DNA of 64,000 nucleotides. It comes from Molanna angustata. Taxonomy: Eukaryota > Arthropoda > Insecta > Trichoptera > Molannidae. Below the pieces are notes generated by a model, which saw only the letters and a list, made by a program, of their open reading frames with translations, had not been told where the DNA came from and did no database searches. Every line of letters begins with the position of its first letter. Within the stretch, counting starts at the first letter, position 1. Where the stretch lies: NCBI GenBank assembly GCA_963576475.1, contig OY754981.1, forward strand, positions 744,001 to 808,000. The letters run 5' to 3'. Positions 20,998 through 31,019 of this stretch are shown here, in pieces. A program made the position numbers and the translations under genes.

Positions 20998-21279
20998 TAT
21001 TTAACATACGATATGGGTTTAAAAAAATGTTTTATAAGATATTAATATATCAATCTACATATATGTTTAATTTGATACCGAATACATTTTCACAAAAAGA
21101 AAGTGATTTGATTACCAGAGAAAGTTTCTACCCATATCTGTCAATTTGTGTTTACCAGGTTTGTTATTGTCAATTCGCTTTCACCCTTCATAACCTTGCA
21201 TATAGGGATGTACCGATCTTATATCGATTATAAGCGATCTTAACGAATTATATTTTTTAACAGATTTTTAATTATCTCA

Positions 21280-21420
21280 ATAGAGACGAAGTTGGAATAT
21301 TTACTGTAGGAGAACCGGGAAATCAAGGCACCTACAGGGCTTACGACCTGTCATCGGCTGGTTTACGTGATCACTTTATGCGCTTGCGCAACGTTCACCA
21401 ACGTCACCTTTTTAATGAGA
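21280..21420 (+). mobile_element. Repeat G, copy 1
   Basis: TCTCAATAGAGACGAAGTTG then CACCTACAGGGCTTACGACC, TGTCATCGGCTGGTTTACGT and ATGCGCTTGCGCAACGTTCA. The order is kept in copies at 27290-27440 and 39540-39692 (both minus strand). The family is unclassified; the block is unusually GC-rich for this window. Confidence 0.7.
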
Positions 21421-21884
21421 TTCCTATCAATTCAATTTTTGAAAGTTCTATATATTGCAATACTGAAATTCTTTTCGCTTGAGGAAATAAGGATTTTTAG
21501 TACAGCCATGTATGTGTGAAATTATGAACAACATTCTTATTATTTTTATTTATTTTTGTTGTAACGCCATCTATTGAGAGAATTGTTTTTTTTTTTTTGT
21601 AAATAGTGAAAGCAACAATTCTTATACCTGAGGTGACAAATGCATTTTTCGCATAGAAGTCACCCCTGCATTGCGCCAGACTTATAAGGACATTTTTGTC
21701 TTATTTACCTACTTGTACCAATGTGTAAGTAATCGAATATTTTTTATCATCGCATATGCGCAAGCATTGGATTTTTTTCCACAGGGAAAAGAATCCAATG
21801 TTTGCGCATATGCAATAATAAAAATATTATATTTTTTCGCTTACGCCGCTACCACTACCCGCTCCCTAAATTAAGCATAAATGC

Positions 21885-21960
21885 ATGTGCATTCGAACTC
21901 GCGATCACTAGATTACTAGCCCAGCGCACTAACCGCTCTGCCATCGACCCATCTCCACCA
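21885..21960 (-). mobile_element. tRNA-derived SINE family D, head
   Basis: GCATTCGAACTCGCGATCAC and AGCGCACTAACCGCTCTGCC on the plus strand are the complements of the B and A boxes. Head only. Confidence 0.75.
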
Positions 21961-22032
21961 TATATACATAGATTAGCGAACTGCACCATAGTGCAAAAGA
22001 AACAATTGATTTCAGATCTTTTTCATGTAGAG

Positions 22033-22319
22033 CATAGGTTCTCAATGTGAGCGATAACGCCCCCTTTCGGGCCATTTGAGACTTTCAGGGGGCAGTAGAA
22101 GGCCCAGAGAAAATTAAGGGTCATTGAGATGGCACAGTGAAGGCGTGGGCAGGTTAAAAATATATGCAGGAAAAAAATGAACCGATAATTTTATATTCGT
22201 TTTGGTTGATATTAATGTTATTCAACGCGGTGCATGTGATATTTTTTTCGAAAAGGGGGCGGTGAGTATTTTTCTTCTCGAAAATGGGGCGGTAGACCAA
22301 AATAGGTTGGGAACGTATG
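22033..22319. mobile_element. Non-autonomous hAT element (Buster-like)
   Basis: The 287-bp element starts CATAGGTTCTCAA and ends TTGGGAACGTATG (11 of 13 positions pair as TIRs). An exact 8-bp target-site duplication ATGTAGAG (22025-22032 and 22320-22327) flanks it. Eight-base duplications are the hallmark of hAT transposons, and this one fits the nnnTAnnn pattern described for the Buster group. Subterminal G/C runs (AACGCCCCC and GGGGCGG) are inverted too. No transposase. Confidence 0.85.
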
Positions 22320-22599
22320 ATGTAGAGCATCATGGTGTGACCAATATCTCTGGAATTAAAAATACTTTATGGGAATCTTATAATAGCAAGGCACTGTAAC
22401 CAAGACTTCTTTAAGGATTTGGAATCATTCTCAGAGAAAACCAAATGCGCATGACCAATAGGACTTTGAAGAGTTCCACGGACAGTTGCGAGGAGTTTCG
22501 ACCTATAAGAGGACACCGTTGGATCGCACCATTCCCACAGGATATGTTCTGAAGTTTGGTTTCGGTATTGACAGAATTGAGGTGGAGGAGGCAACAGAT

Positions 22600-22685
22600 T
22601 CACAGAACATATCGTTGAGTCTCCACCGGGTATCGAACTCGAGACCTTTGGTTCAGGAGTCAAATAACTGAGCCACAAAGGCCGA
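22600..22685 (-). mobile_element. SINE family E, tRNA-like head
   Basis: CTCCACCGGGTATCGAACTC and AACTGAGCCACAAAGGCCGA on the plus strand; a small deletion lies between the two boxes. Confidence 0.7.
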
Positions 22686-22744
22686 CATTCGCTTATGGAT
22701 ATTTTTTCGATCTTGAGTCTCAATCGATATCGTCACATCCCTAT

Positions 22745-23454
22745 TTATAAACAACCCTTAATTTGATGTAAAACTTTCATTTTTTTCTTTGCATATGGCA
22801 TTCCGAAAATAACACGATGTGCACCACCTTTAAATATTTAAGGGTGGTTATTTCTAATAATAATTTATAAAAAGGGTTGTTGTTATGGGGAAAGTTAAAA
22901 TATAAAAAAAACTTTCATTGGGATATACTGTTTACTCACATGGATTTTTAATAGGACAGTGTACAATGAAATAAAAAAATATACAAAATTATTTATATGT
23001 AAAACACACCCTGATTTTAAAACAGATGGTTAAATTTCGAATCACAACTTAGTAATAAACAGGTATCATCATCACGTAAACGAGTGGATAGTGGCCAACG
23101 CATAAATCTTCAAATCGTCATATTTTTGAATTATTTTTTAAAAGAATAAACAAATCTTGTCCCAATATAAAAATGCAATACGTTTTCTAATTGGAAACAA
23201 TTCTAAATAGGTTTCGAACCGGATTTAGTGGGTTGTTGATACAATAAATAACCACACGTCTACTGATCCATCAATATAATATTAAACTGTGTGCTACCTA
23301 TTTTGTACATACTTATGTACCTAGATGAACGCAAAATCTATTAAAAATGTGAATGTAAATTATCACACGATGGTCTTAATGGGGTAGGCAGTTAGAACTT
23401 AACTCCATACACACTATTAATAATATTAACTATATTTGCATTCATACAATCAAG
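22745..23454. other. No gene; trace of repeat H
   Basis: Mostly AT-rich unassigned sequence. AACGAGTGGATAGTGGCCAA at 23089-23108 resembles the terminal word of repeat H. Confidence 0.35.
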
Positions 23455-23612
23455 GCTTATTCCACAATGTGGTGTAACCAGCGATCGGTGTGCGGGTGTG
23501 CATTATCTTATAAAACATGACACATGCGTGTATACCAACATATCAGTTTCGTCTCACCTTAAAGGGCACTACATTCAGAATGGGTTGTGAACCTCATTGA
23601 TTTTTCAATAAT
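23455..23612 (-). mobile_element. Short retroelement C, minus-strand copy
   Basis: CCACAATGTGGTGTAACCAG, CGATCGGTGTGCGGGTGTGC, GACACATGCGTGTATACC, CATTCAGAATGGGTTGTGAA. The first third of the element is missing. Confidence 0.75.
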
Positions 23613-23654
23613 GAAATTCCAATTGGAATTTACCGCGATAAATAAAGGAAAGTT

Positions 23655-23812
23655 TTGATGATTGTTTCGATCTGTGCACGTGGCAAATTCTTCCAATCCT
23701 CAGCTCCGAAAATTGAGAACGTGAAATAAATAATTAAAAAAAATCTCCTATGTTGGGAATCAAACACGGGACTCTATCTTTACGGCTAATAATATCACGA
23801 CGCTCGATCTAG
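23655..23812 (-). mobile_element. tRNA-derived SINE family M
   Basis: On the plus strand GTGCACGTGGCAAATTCTTC leads to GGGAATCAAACACGGGACTC, the complement of a B box (CCCGTGTTTGATTCCC). Same order as at 36775-36920. Confidence 0.55.
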
Positions 23813-23884
23813 AATCTGAACGACTGCTGCGAAATAATTCATGTTAGGAATCTTTTTTGAATCGTTTTTTGGTCGAGTTTGAAA

Positions 23885-23990
23885 TTCGAGTCTGATACGT
23901 CCCGGCCGGCGATTGGCGCCAGTTGCGTGCGGTTTCAGCCAATCAGTGCGCTTCCCGCGCACCTGCGCACCACGCACTGCGCAATGTGTC
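23885..23990. promoter_or_regulatory. Short GC-rich patch with paired CCAAT boxes
   Basis: In an AT-rich window this 105-bp patch is markedly GC-rich. It contains CGATTGGCGCC (an inverted CCAAT box) and GCCAATCAGTGCGC, then repeated GCGCA words (CCTGCGCACC, ACTGCGCAATG) that recall NRF-1 half sites. No adjacent exon is visible, so promoter function is conjecture. It could equally be part of a GC-rich repeat. Confidence 0.2.
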
Positions 23991-24076
23991 AGGTGATACC
24001 TACATAATACTATATACATAGTGTGACCCGCATTCTTATTAAATGTTGCCATATGGTAGGTAGGTAGGTACCATCA

Positions 24077-24890
24077 GAGATTTATTAAAATCAACAAACG
24101 ACCAGGTAATCTCTATATTTAATGTCGACTGTACATCAATAATAATATGTAGTATAGGTAATATAGAGCAACTAATACAAACATGTTACAAGACTTGTAA
24201 CTTATTATAGGTTTTGTCTTGCAGATGTAACCGCAGGCGCACTTTTATCACCTCCTCTGTATTTTCAACACTAGTTTCCACACTGAGGGGCGCAACAGTT
24301 TGAATGTATATGGAGACGCCCCTATTAGACCAGGGGGCGAGTCCGGTAAGACCGTCCATTTAGATGTTCGATTTTTATTTACAACAATAAGTAGATTTCT
24401 GCTGCACGACTAGGAAATCCTGTTCTAGGGCTAGCAGTTTACAATTTTTAGGTGATTGTTCCCGTTCCACACTAAATAGGTACCTACTCCCTTCCACAAC
24501 AAACATATTTGCTCACACAAAATAGATTAACCATAGAAAAGAATAGTTAACTATGTTGATGTAGTTAATATGAATCACATGGTTCCCAAAGCAAATCATA
24601 TATTTTTATGTGTTACTCAAACACAATACGGCATAGTTAACAAATGTTGTTAATAATTTTAATTTTGAATTATTTAAGTAGTTATTGTTGAATACTAAGT
24701 ATTTGTGTTAGTTCTGTTAACCACGACGATATGGATTACCATGGAACAGGACTTGGCCTGCAGGTATTATATTTAAATTTACAGCAAATAACTTGAGAAA
24801 ATTTGAACATAATATACCTACCAAACATAACAAATACGAAAATATAATGTACTCTGCGTATTATTATAAGATCATAGAAATTATAAATTA
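24077..24890. other. No recognisable feature
   Basis: AT-rich. A (GTAG)n stretch lies just before it (24056-24070). GAGGGGCGC at 24287 and GACGCCCCT at 24324 could pair but are not clearly termini. Confidence 0.4.
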
Positions 24891-24892
24891 TG

Positions 24893-25075
24893 TCGGCCTT
24901 CGTGGCTCAGTTGGGTATCTGACACAGATTTTAATTTTGTTTTAGTCTGGATCTGTGAGACGATGTCTCCAGAATGTGGCAACTTGTTATTGGGTGCGTG
25001 TTTATAAATAATATTTGACATAGTACCTGTTTAGTTGCCCGAGAAACAATACAAAATAAAAATAAAATAATTGAA
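24893..25075 (+). mobile_element. SINE family E, compact copy linking head to body
   Basis: GTCGGCCTTCGTGGCTCAGT (A box) runs through GGTATCTGAC. The B-box part is deleted, and the sequence then passes into AGTCTGGATCTGTGAGACGA, GTCTCCAGAATGTGGCAACT, GTTGCCCGAGAAACAATAC and an AAATAAAATAA tail. This copy shows that the tRNA-like head and the separately repeated body belong to one SINE. Confidence 0.8.
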
Positions 25076-25079
25076 ATAA

Positions 25080-25760
25080 GTATATTATTTGTACTTTTTA
25101 TATTTTTTTGTGCCTTAGATGTTAAGAATTCACGTAGCTAAAATTTCTGCTTACTTATTGCCTAGTATTAACTCAGAACAGGCTTTGCCTAGTGACGTAA
25201 TAAATTCCATTTATATATTTCATGATATGTTATATTTTATTTTGTATTGTATTATGGAAATTAATAAATAAAAAAAAAAAATATTGTACACAAGTGACCG
25301 AAATCGATTCACCGTTAACGACAAAGATTTATTAAGTCGTGTGTGACAAATCATTTGAGAACCGCTGTTATATATTTAAATATTTTTGTAATGTACATAT
25401 GTGTATTATTATTAATAATATTACATGTGTATTCTTCAGAACCTTAAAAAATAATGAACATCCATTGAAAAATTGTAAATATGAGGTGGAGATAAGTTGT
25501 AATATATTAATAATCATATAGTCTATAGGTACGTTGTATCAAAACTGTATAGGTACATATGTACAATGAAATGACAGCTATATTCACTTAACTACATTAC
25601 TATTTACATAAATTATTAATAAATATTTTAGTATTTATTATTTTCGAACTAGATTCCAATTTGAATTTATATCAAGCGAATGGTTTTAGAAAAGGAACGT
25701 ACCTACATACCTTTATGCAAAAGTTTTGGTCTTGCACATTGTACACGTCAATTTGCAAAG
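25080..25760. other. No recognisable feature
   Basis: AT-rich with one short plus-strand frame (25339-25521) of no recognisable content. Confidence 0.45.
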
Positions 25761-25764
25761 CTTA

Positions 25765-26191
25765 CAGGATGTTCCAAAAAGTACACTCAAGCGGAAGTCT
25801 AGAGGTAGAGCACCCCTAGGGGTATGTTCCGCGATTTTCTGTAAATTACGAGTTATTTTTTTTTGTATTTTTGTCAAACCCTGACATTATTGGTCACAGA
25901 GACACGAATAATACTGGTACATGCAAGATTTTTTTTTTCAAAATAGGTGAATTTCACTGAGCTATATCTATGGCGTCATACTTTAAATTTCCAGCATGTA
26001 TCTCGATAATTTGTATCTCTGCGACCAATAATGTCAAGTTATAGTAATGTTAGTCATGGTTTGACAAAATATTCCGAAAATAATCATAACTCGAAATTTA
26101 CAAATAATCACGAAACAAGGGTATTCGGGTACCTACCCCTAGGGGTGCTCTACCTCTAGACTTTCGCTAGGCTGTACTTTGATAAACCCTG
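25765..26191. mobile_element. Long-TIR MITE (CAGGRTGTT ends)
   Basis: Left CAGGATGTTCCAAAAAGTAC and right (inverted) CAGGGTTTATCAAAGTACAG open arms of roughly 190 bp. The arms share AGTCTAGAGGTAGAGCACCC and CCTAGGGG, then TTGTCAAACC and GACATTATTGGTC. There is no coding capacity. Divergence between the arms (indels, several mismatches) suggests age. The flanking duplication is not clear. Confidence 0.8.
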
Positions 26192-26271
26192 AATATACGT
26201 TTCTCTCTTTAAATATCTTGGTTGGTTGGAAGATATATACAAATGGCATTAAGTCTACGATATTTATATGT

Positions 26272-27107
26272 TTTTACTCCTCACTATATATAGTGGGGAG
26301 TTATGATTTCGCAATTTTCAAGGCATTTTTTTTATTGAAGATTATCAACTAGTATCATGCTGAGATTGTATTCTGAAAGTTTCATCAAAATGTATGTGTG
26401 TGTGCTATGTGCAGTGTTTTATGTGCAGTGTGCTATGTGCAGTGTGCTATGTGCAGTGTGCTATGTGCAGTGTGCTATGTGCAGTGTTTTATGTGCAGTG
26501 TGCTATGTGCAGTGTGCTATGTGCAGTGTTTTATGTGCAGTGTGCTATGTGCAGTGTGCTATATGCAGTGTGCTATGTGCAGTGTGCTATGTGCAGTGTG
26601 CTATGTGCAGTGTGCTATGTGCAGTGTGCTATGTGCAGTGTTTTATGTGCAGTGTGCTATGTGCAGTGTGCTATGTGCAGTGTGCTATGTTATACGGCGT
26701 CTTTATTTTACTTGATCGATTATAGACTAAAGTACTCATTAGATTCTGTTCAAATTTTGCAAATTTGTATGTCTAATACTCGCTTAGGCCCCATCAACCT
26801 CGCTTGATTTTGAAGGATATCTGAATAGTGCTTCTCAATTTTTTTAACTGTCAAATATTTCAAAGTGACCCCAAGCTTAGGGAACTTAAAATTTAAAATT
26901 TTTATTTTCAAATTGGTAAAAAAGCACATCACTTTCATAAAATGGCATTGAAGAGTAATCAAGTTTTCATAAGAAAATATTTTAATAAAAAATAATTTAA
27001 CAAACTCATTTCATGAAAATGCAGAATCTTTTCCACACAAAATTTGAATACTTTATAGAATGAATTGTTTAGTGAGGATTTTAGCGTTGGCCATAACCCA
27101 CTCTTTT
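26272..27107 (+). mobile_element. Repeat H, full-length copy expanded by a minisatellite
   Basis: Starts TTTTTACTCCTCACTATATA, then TTATCAACTAGTATCATGCT, GAAAGTTTCATCA, GTGTGTG, and after the minisatellite TACGGCGTCTTTATTTTAC. It continues with TATCTGAATAGTGCTTCTCA and ends GCGTTGGCCATAACCCACTC. Other copies are at 28915-29519, 37565-38010, 44592-45205, 46718-46955 and 47062-47185. No protein; class unknown. Confidence 0.75.
26402..26690. repeat. 14-bp minisatellite inside repeat H
   Basis: About 20.6 units of GTGCTATGTGCAGT, with occasional GTTTTATGTGCAGT variants. Other H copies have only a short TG tract and one CTATGTAC at this point (compare 37690-37725). The amplification is therefore private to this copy. 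Because 14 is not a multiple of three, and the unit has no stop in any phase, all three plus-strand frames stay open. Confidence 0.95.
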
Positions 27108-27289
27108 TATAAACAAGTTTTTTTTCATATTAATTTTTTAACACAATTATTACAAAATGGCGTTACAAAAAAGGTTTCTTCGTTACTTCATAGATGGCAA
27201 TAGTAATAATGTCTTATTTTCAGGCAAATCGTTACAAATTATTCAAATATACAGAACTTTCAAAAATTACATTGATAAGGGAACTCAAT

Positions 27290-27440
27290 AAGAAGGCATA
27301 ATTGGTGAACGTTGCGCAAGTGCATAAAGTGATCACGTAAACCAACCGATGACAGGTCGTAAGCCCTGTAGGTGCTTTGAGTTCCTGGTTCCTCCATAAT
27401 ATCCCAACTTCGTCTCTATTGAGATGTTAAAAAGTTTGTC
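27290..27440 (-). mobile_element. Repeat G, copy 2
   Basis: GTGAACGTTGCGCAAGTGCA, GATCACGTAAACCAACCGAT, GACAGGTCGTAAGCCCTGTA, CAACTTCGTCTCTATTGAGA: the complement of copy 1 with few changes. Confidence 0.7.
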
Positions 27441-27479
27441 AATAAAAATTACATACGTCTGTTTCCTAATGTTTTGTCA

Positions 27480-27670
27480 TTCATTTTTTTATTTATTTAT
27501 CTCCATAATACAACAAATTCAAACAAAGTAACATATTTATATTATACCGGAATTTATAACCTAACTAGGTGAAGCCTGTTCTGAGGTAATACTACCAATA
27601 ATACAATTTTGCTACATAAATAAAATCTTGATAAATTTCAAAATATAAATAGTATATAATTAATTAATTA
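27480..27670 (-). mobile_element. Probable LINE 3' untranslated end
   Basis: TTTTTTTATTTATTTATC followed by AT-rich sequence with AGCCTGTTCTGAGGTAATAC. On the minus strand it is a 3' UTR with an AAAT tail, like 36140-36300. No coding part. Confidence 0.35.
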
Positions 27671-27674
27671 TTAA

Positions 27675-28025
27675 CAGCGTAGAGAAGAACTCTGGCGACT
27701 GGACTCTGGAGCGGCACCATGGATGGAACCAAAAGAGAGTATCGGAGTTGAAGAGCACATACCATACGCTCTATGGAAGACCCTCAATAGACTCAGGGTT
27801 GGCGTCACCAGATGTAAAAAAAACCTGCAAAGGTGGGGGTACCTGTCTGCATCAGATGACACCCGATGCGAATGCGGCGCAACCCAGGGGCCAGGATGAC
27901 AGCCACTTGCTGATGTATCCACTGGTGGGAGTGGTCTGTAATCCTGTCAAATGACAACGCGATGTCAGTCGCTGCTCATTGGAGCGGTAGAGCTTAGCCT
28001 GACACGAAAAAGAAAGAAAGAAAGA
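27675..28025 (+). pseudogene. LINE family F, C-terminal fragment
   Basis: The plus strand reads RREELWRLDSGA, HIPYALWKTLNRLRVGVTRC, KKNLQRWGYLSASDDTRC, then CGATQ, a small insertion and DDSHLLM. This is the zinc-motif end of family F (12112-13165). A cysteine of the motif is replaced (LLMYP for LLMCP) and the frame is shifted by extra bases after CGATQ. The 3' end is a GAAA-repeat tail (28003-28025). Confidence 0.8.
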
Positions 28026-28071
28026 TTAATTTAAGTACCTGCATAACCATATGGTATTATTAATGATAAGA

Positions 28072-28255
28072 AAGGGATGGCACGACCATGTGAACGATGT
28101 TCTGAAAGACGGAAATGTTGGAGACGTGAAAAACAGACGAACATGTATGATATGATGCATGAATGTTTGCTAAGATTGAAAACTGTGGCGTTTGATTCTC
28201 TTTGCCTATCCCGCGAGAGACATGGCGTGATGGCACGTATGTATGTACATATTTC
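28072..28255 (+). pseudogene. LINE family A, C-terminal fragment
   Basis: KGWHDHVNDVL, then a frameshifted stretch over the usual RRACMRRCMD region, then the terminal block TTTGCCTATCCCGCGAGAGA and CATGGCGTGATGG with a GTATGTATGT tail. Confidence 0.75.
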
Positions 28256-28259
28256 TAAA

Positions 28260-28910
28260 TATCGTATCGTTTTTTAAAATAATATTTAAAGTTGAATATT
28301 ATCTTAACTAAGCAGGAAAGAAAAATAATATCCGTGAACAAATTTGGGCGAGGGTAGGATGAAAATATACGTATATTTATTTTTCTATGATTTATTGTTT
28401 TAAAACGTCACAATTTATGATCGCGTGACGTGCGGGGAAGCTACTCGCTATTAACTTTATGATTTTTTCGGTAGATGTCTCTCTGATGATTGCCTTATTA
28501 TTTATGTCATTTAAAAAAGCTCGTATCCCTTAACTCATTTCGATCTACTTTGGTGCATAAAATATGACAGAGAATTCTTTACTACTCGGTTGATACATAT
28601 CTACCTACATCATTTCTATTTATACTAGCATGAGCCGTCCGCAATATCCGATATATTATAATTTTTTTTAATATATTCCTGTAAGACTAATCATGACACG
28701 ATGTTATAATGATCTTATCTGGTCTTAATTTAAAAATGAATAAAACAGTAGATACTCGATCATTATCTTATCTTAATATTAATATACAGTTGTTGAGATT
28801 AATATGTATTACGAGATTGTCACTAAGTAATTTATTTTTTATTATATTTTATTTTATTTCGGGAAATTTAGATTGAAATTTTAACCGGTGTGCTTACATA
28901 CTTAAAACTA
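28260..28910. other. No recognisable feature
   Basis: AT-rich; nothing shared with other parts of the window that I can see. Confidence 0.45.
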
Positions 28911-28914
28911 TGAA

Positions 28915-29519
28915 AAACGAGTGGGTTGTGGCCAACGCTAAACTGCTCATTAACAAGTCATTTTATAAAGTACCTATTCAAATTTTGTATGGAAAATATT
29001 CATCATTTTCATTAAATGAGTTTGTTACATTATTTATTTTTTAAAATATTTATTAATATTATTTTATGAAAATGATGTGCCTTTTTACCAATTTGAAAAT
29101 AAAAATTTCATGTTTTAAGTTTTCTGAGCTATGTACGGAGTGTTTATTTTACTTTATCGATTATAGACTAAAGAACTCATCGATTTTTCATCGATACTCA
29201 TTCGATTCTTTTCAAATTTTGTAAATATGTATACCTAATAGATTACCCCATTAGATTTCGAAGGATATCTGAATAGTGCTTCTTAATTTTTTTAACTGTC
29301 AAATATTTCAAAGTGACCTCAAGCTCAGGAAACTTAAAATTTGAAAGTTTTATTTTCAAATTGGTAAAAAGGCACATCACTTTCATAAAATGGCATTGAA
29401 GAGTTATCAAGTTTTCATAATATTTTTTTAAAATAATAAATAATTTAACAAACTCATTTCATGAAAATGCTGAAAATTTTCCATACAAAATTTGAATACT
29501 TTGAAATATCCATTTTTTC
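28915..29519. mobile_element. Repeat H, inverted head-to-head pair
   Basis: 28915-29128 is the 3' half of H on the minus strand (AACGAGTGGGTTGTGGCCAA first). 29129-29519 is H on the plus strand, starting at CTATGTACGGAGTGTTTATT and ending near AAAATTTTCCATACAAAAT. The two halves meet at a point that is internal in ordinary copies. Confidence 0.7.
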
Positions 29520-30790
29520 AATCGATCGTTGTAATAATTTATTATATACCTACATACATTAGATATATCTTTTCAAATTGTCACTAGGAACAGCAAAGAT
29601 TTGCAAAAGTAACACTAGGAATTACGTATTGAGAAAATTAAAACTTTGTCATGAATTGAAGAATGATTTTCATCCGACCTATTCAGATTTCTCAGAATCC
29701 ATTTATAAACAAATTTAATACAACTAGTGTCATAGATTCAGTCAGTCAGGAGAAGATGGTATTAGGTATGCTCTTGACAGATCTTGTCAAACTAGCGACG
29801 TCTAAATATCAACAATTTGTCATCCTTCTCACTGTCATATTTCATATCCATGTAACTTCATTTCGGTCCCTTCTAAACAGACTTCCCATTCGGAAGTGGA
29901 TATCATTTTTTATCATAAAGATGTCATATTATATACATACATGCATACATATATGCTTCTCATCTCCCCTCATTTTTTAATTTAAAAGATATGTATATAA
30001 TTTAAATATTACACATCTTTTACTGTTATGTATGTACCTATATAAGCTTTAATCTGTACATACTTGGACCAGCTGTAAAACTATTTTTAACATCTTTTAT
30101 ACACGTGTTACTTCTTGCTTGAAGTAAGATAAAAATATTATTTTATTTAAAAGGTTAATATATTATGATTTATTTAATCATATGATTTATTGATTATTTT
30201 TATACGGCGCTGGCCGATTTACCATCAATTATTATTATTACCATATTAATAATTGAGTGATATTAATAATTGGTTATATTAATAATTGAGTGTTCCTCAA
30301 AAGAATTAGCAGATCAATGCGTAAATTGTAAATTATTTAAAAGAGCAAAATAAAATGCAACAAACGCATCATCAAGCTTTCAATTGGGAATAGTTCACCC
30401 ATCCAGATCCACTTAACATATCAAAGTATTAGGCTCTGAGGAGGTCTCTATACTACCTAACAACCCTACTGATTCCCGAATATAAACGTTTAAAAAATCT
30501 TTAACGATTCTACATGTATTCATTATTACCGTTTTTTAGATTTTTATTATTAAGTTTTTCAATAAATCTAAAATTTCTAAATTACGGGTTAACTTTTTAT
30601 TTATTATTATTTATTTATGATTTATTTCTTTATTTATTTAAACCTATAAAATTTATTTATTTATTTAATATAATTTATTTTAAGTAAGATAGCAATGTGA
30701 TTTTTTTATGATTTATTGTTAATTTTTATTTTTTTTAATTATTGATTTTTTATGTTTTATTTATTTATTTCAAAATAAAATTATGATTTC
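29520..30790. other. No gene recognised; AT-rich
   Basis: A 105-codon plus-strand frame (29663-29980) has no motif that I recognise. Around 30225-30300 ATTAATAATTG(A/G) is repeated about four times. 30590-30790 is dominated by TTTATTTATT runs. Confidence 0.4.
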
Positions 30791-30794
30791 ATTT

Positions 30795-31018
30795 ATGTGC
30801 GGCACCGCCTTAGAATAGTGCTTCCACTCTTTTCTAATATCATCGTTTTGCTGTAAGGCACCGCCTTAGAATAGTGTTTCCACTATTTTTTATTATCATC
30901 GTTTCTGAGTGTCTCGTGAGAGTCAGATAATTCGTAATACAACAGGTAAAATAATGTAGTTCTGCAATGAGGTTCATCATCCATTCCATTATGTTGCCTT
31001 TTTTAGGTGAGACGAGAC
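30795..31018 (+). mobile_element. Short retroelement C, 5' part, with a duplicated start
   Basis: GGCACCGCCTTAGAATAGTG occurs twice (30802 and 30858), each followed by TTCCACT and TATCATCGTTT. Then come GAGTGTCTCGTGAGAGTCAG and TGAGACGAGACTG. The second half of the element is missing; a LINE tail starts immediately to the right. Confidence 0.7.
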
Positions 31019-31019
31019 T

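Larger units (their letters stand above)
21202..22744. mobile_element. Composite TIR element, ATAGGGATGT ends
   Basis: The left end ATAGGGATGT(ACCGAT) and the right end (ATCGATATCGTC)ACATCCCTAT are inverted, and ATATCGAT-type words follow on each side. The flanks are TATA on the left and TATT on the right, compatible with a TA duplication. The 1.5-kb interior is filled by other repeats: G (21280-21420), SINE D (21885-21960), a hAT element (22033-22319) and SINE E (22600-22685). No transposase is present. Confidence 0.6.

Noticed and set aside
26357..26807. Three overlapping plus-strand frames rich in Cys, Val, Tyr and Gln
   Set aside because: They are the three phases of a 14-bp minisatellite; no sequence outside the array supports a protein.
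29663..29980. 105-codon plus-strand frame
   Set aside because: No recognisable motif, AT-driven composition, no neighbouring support. Kept out of the gene list.
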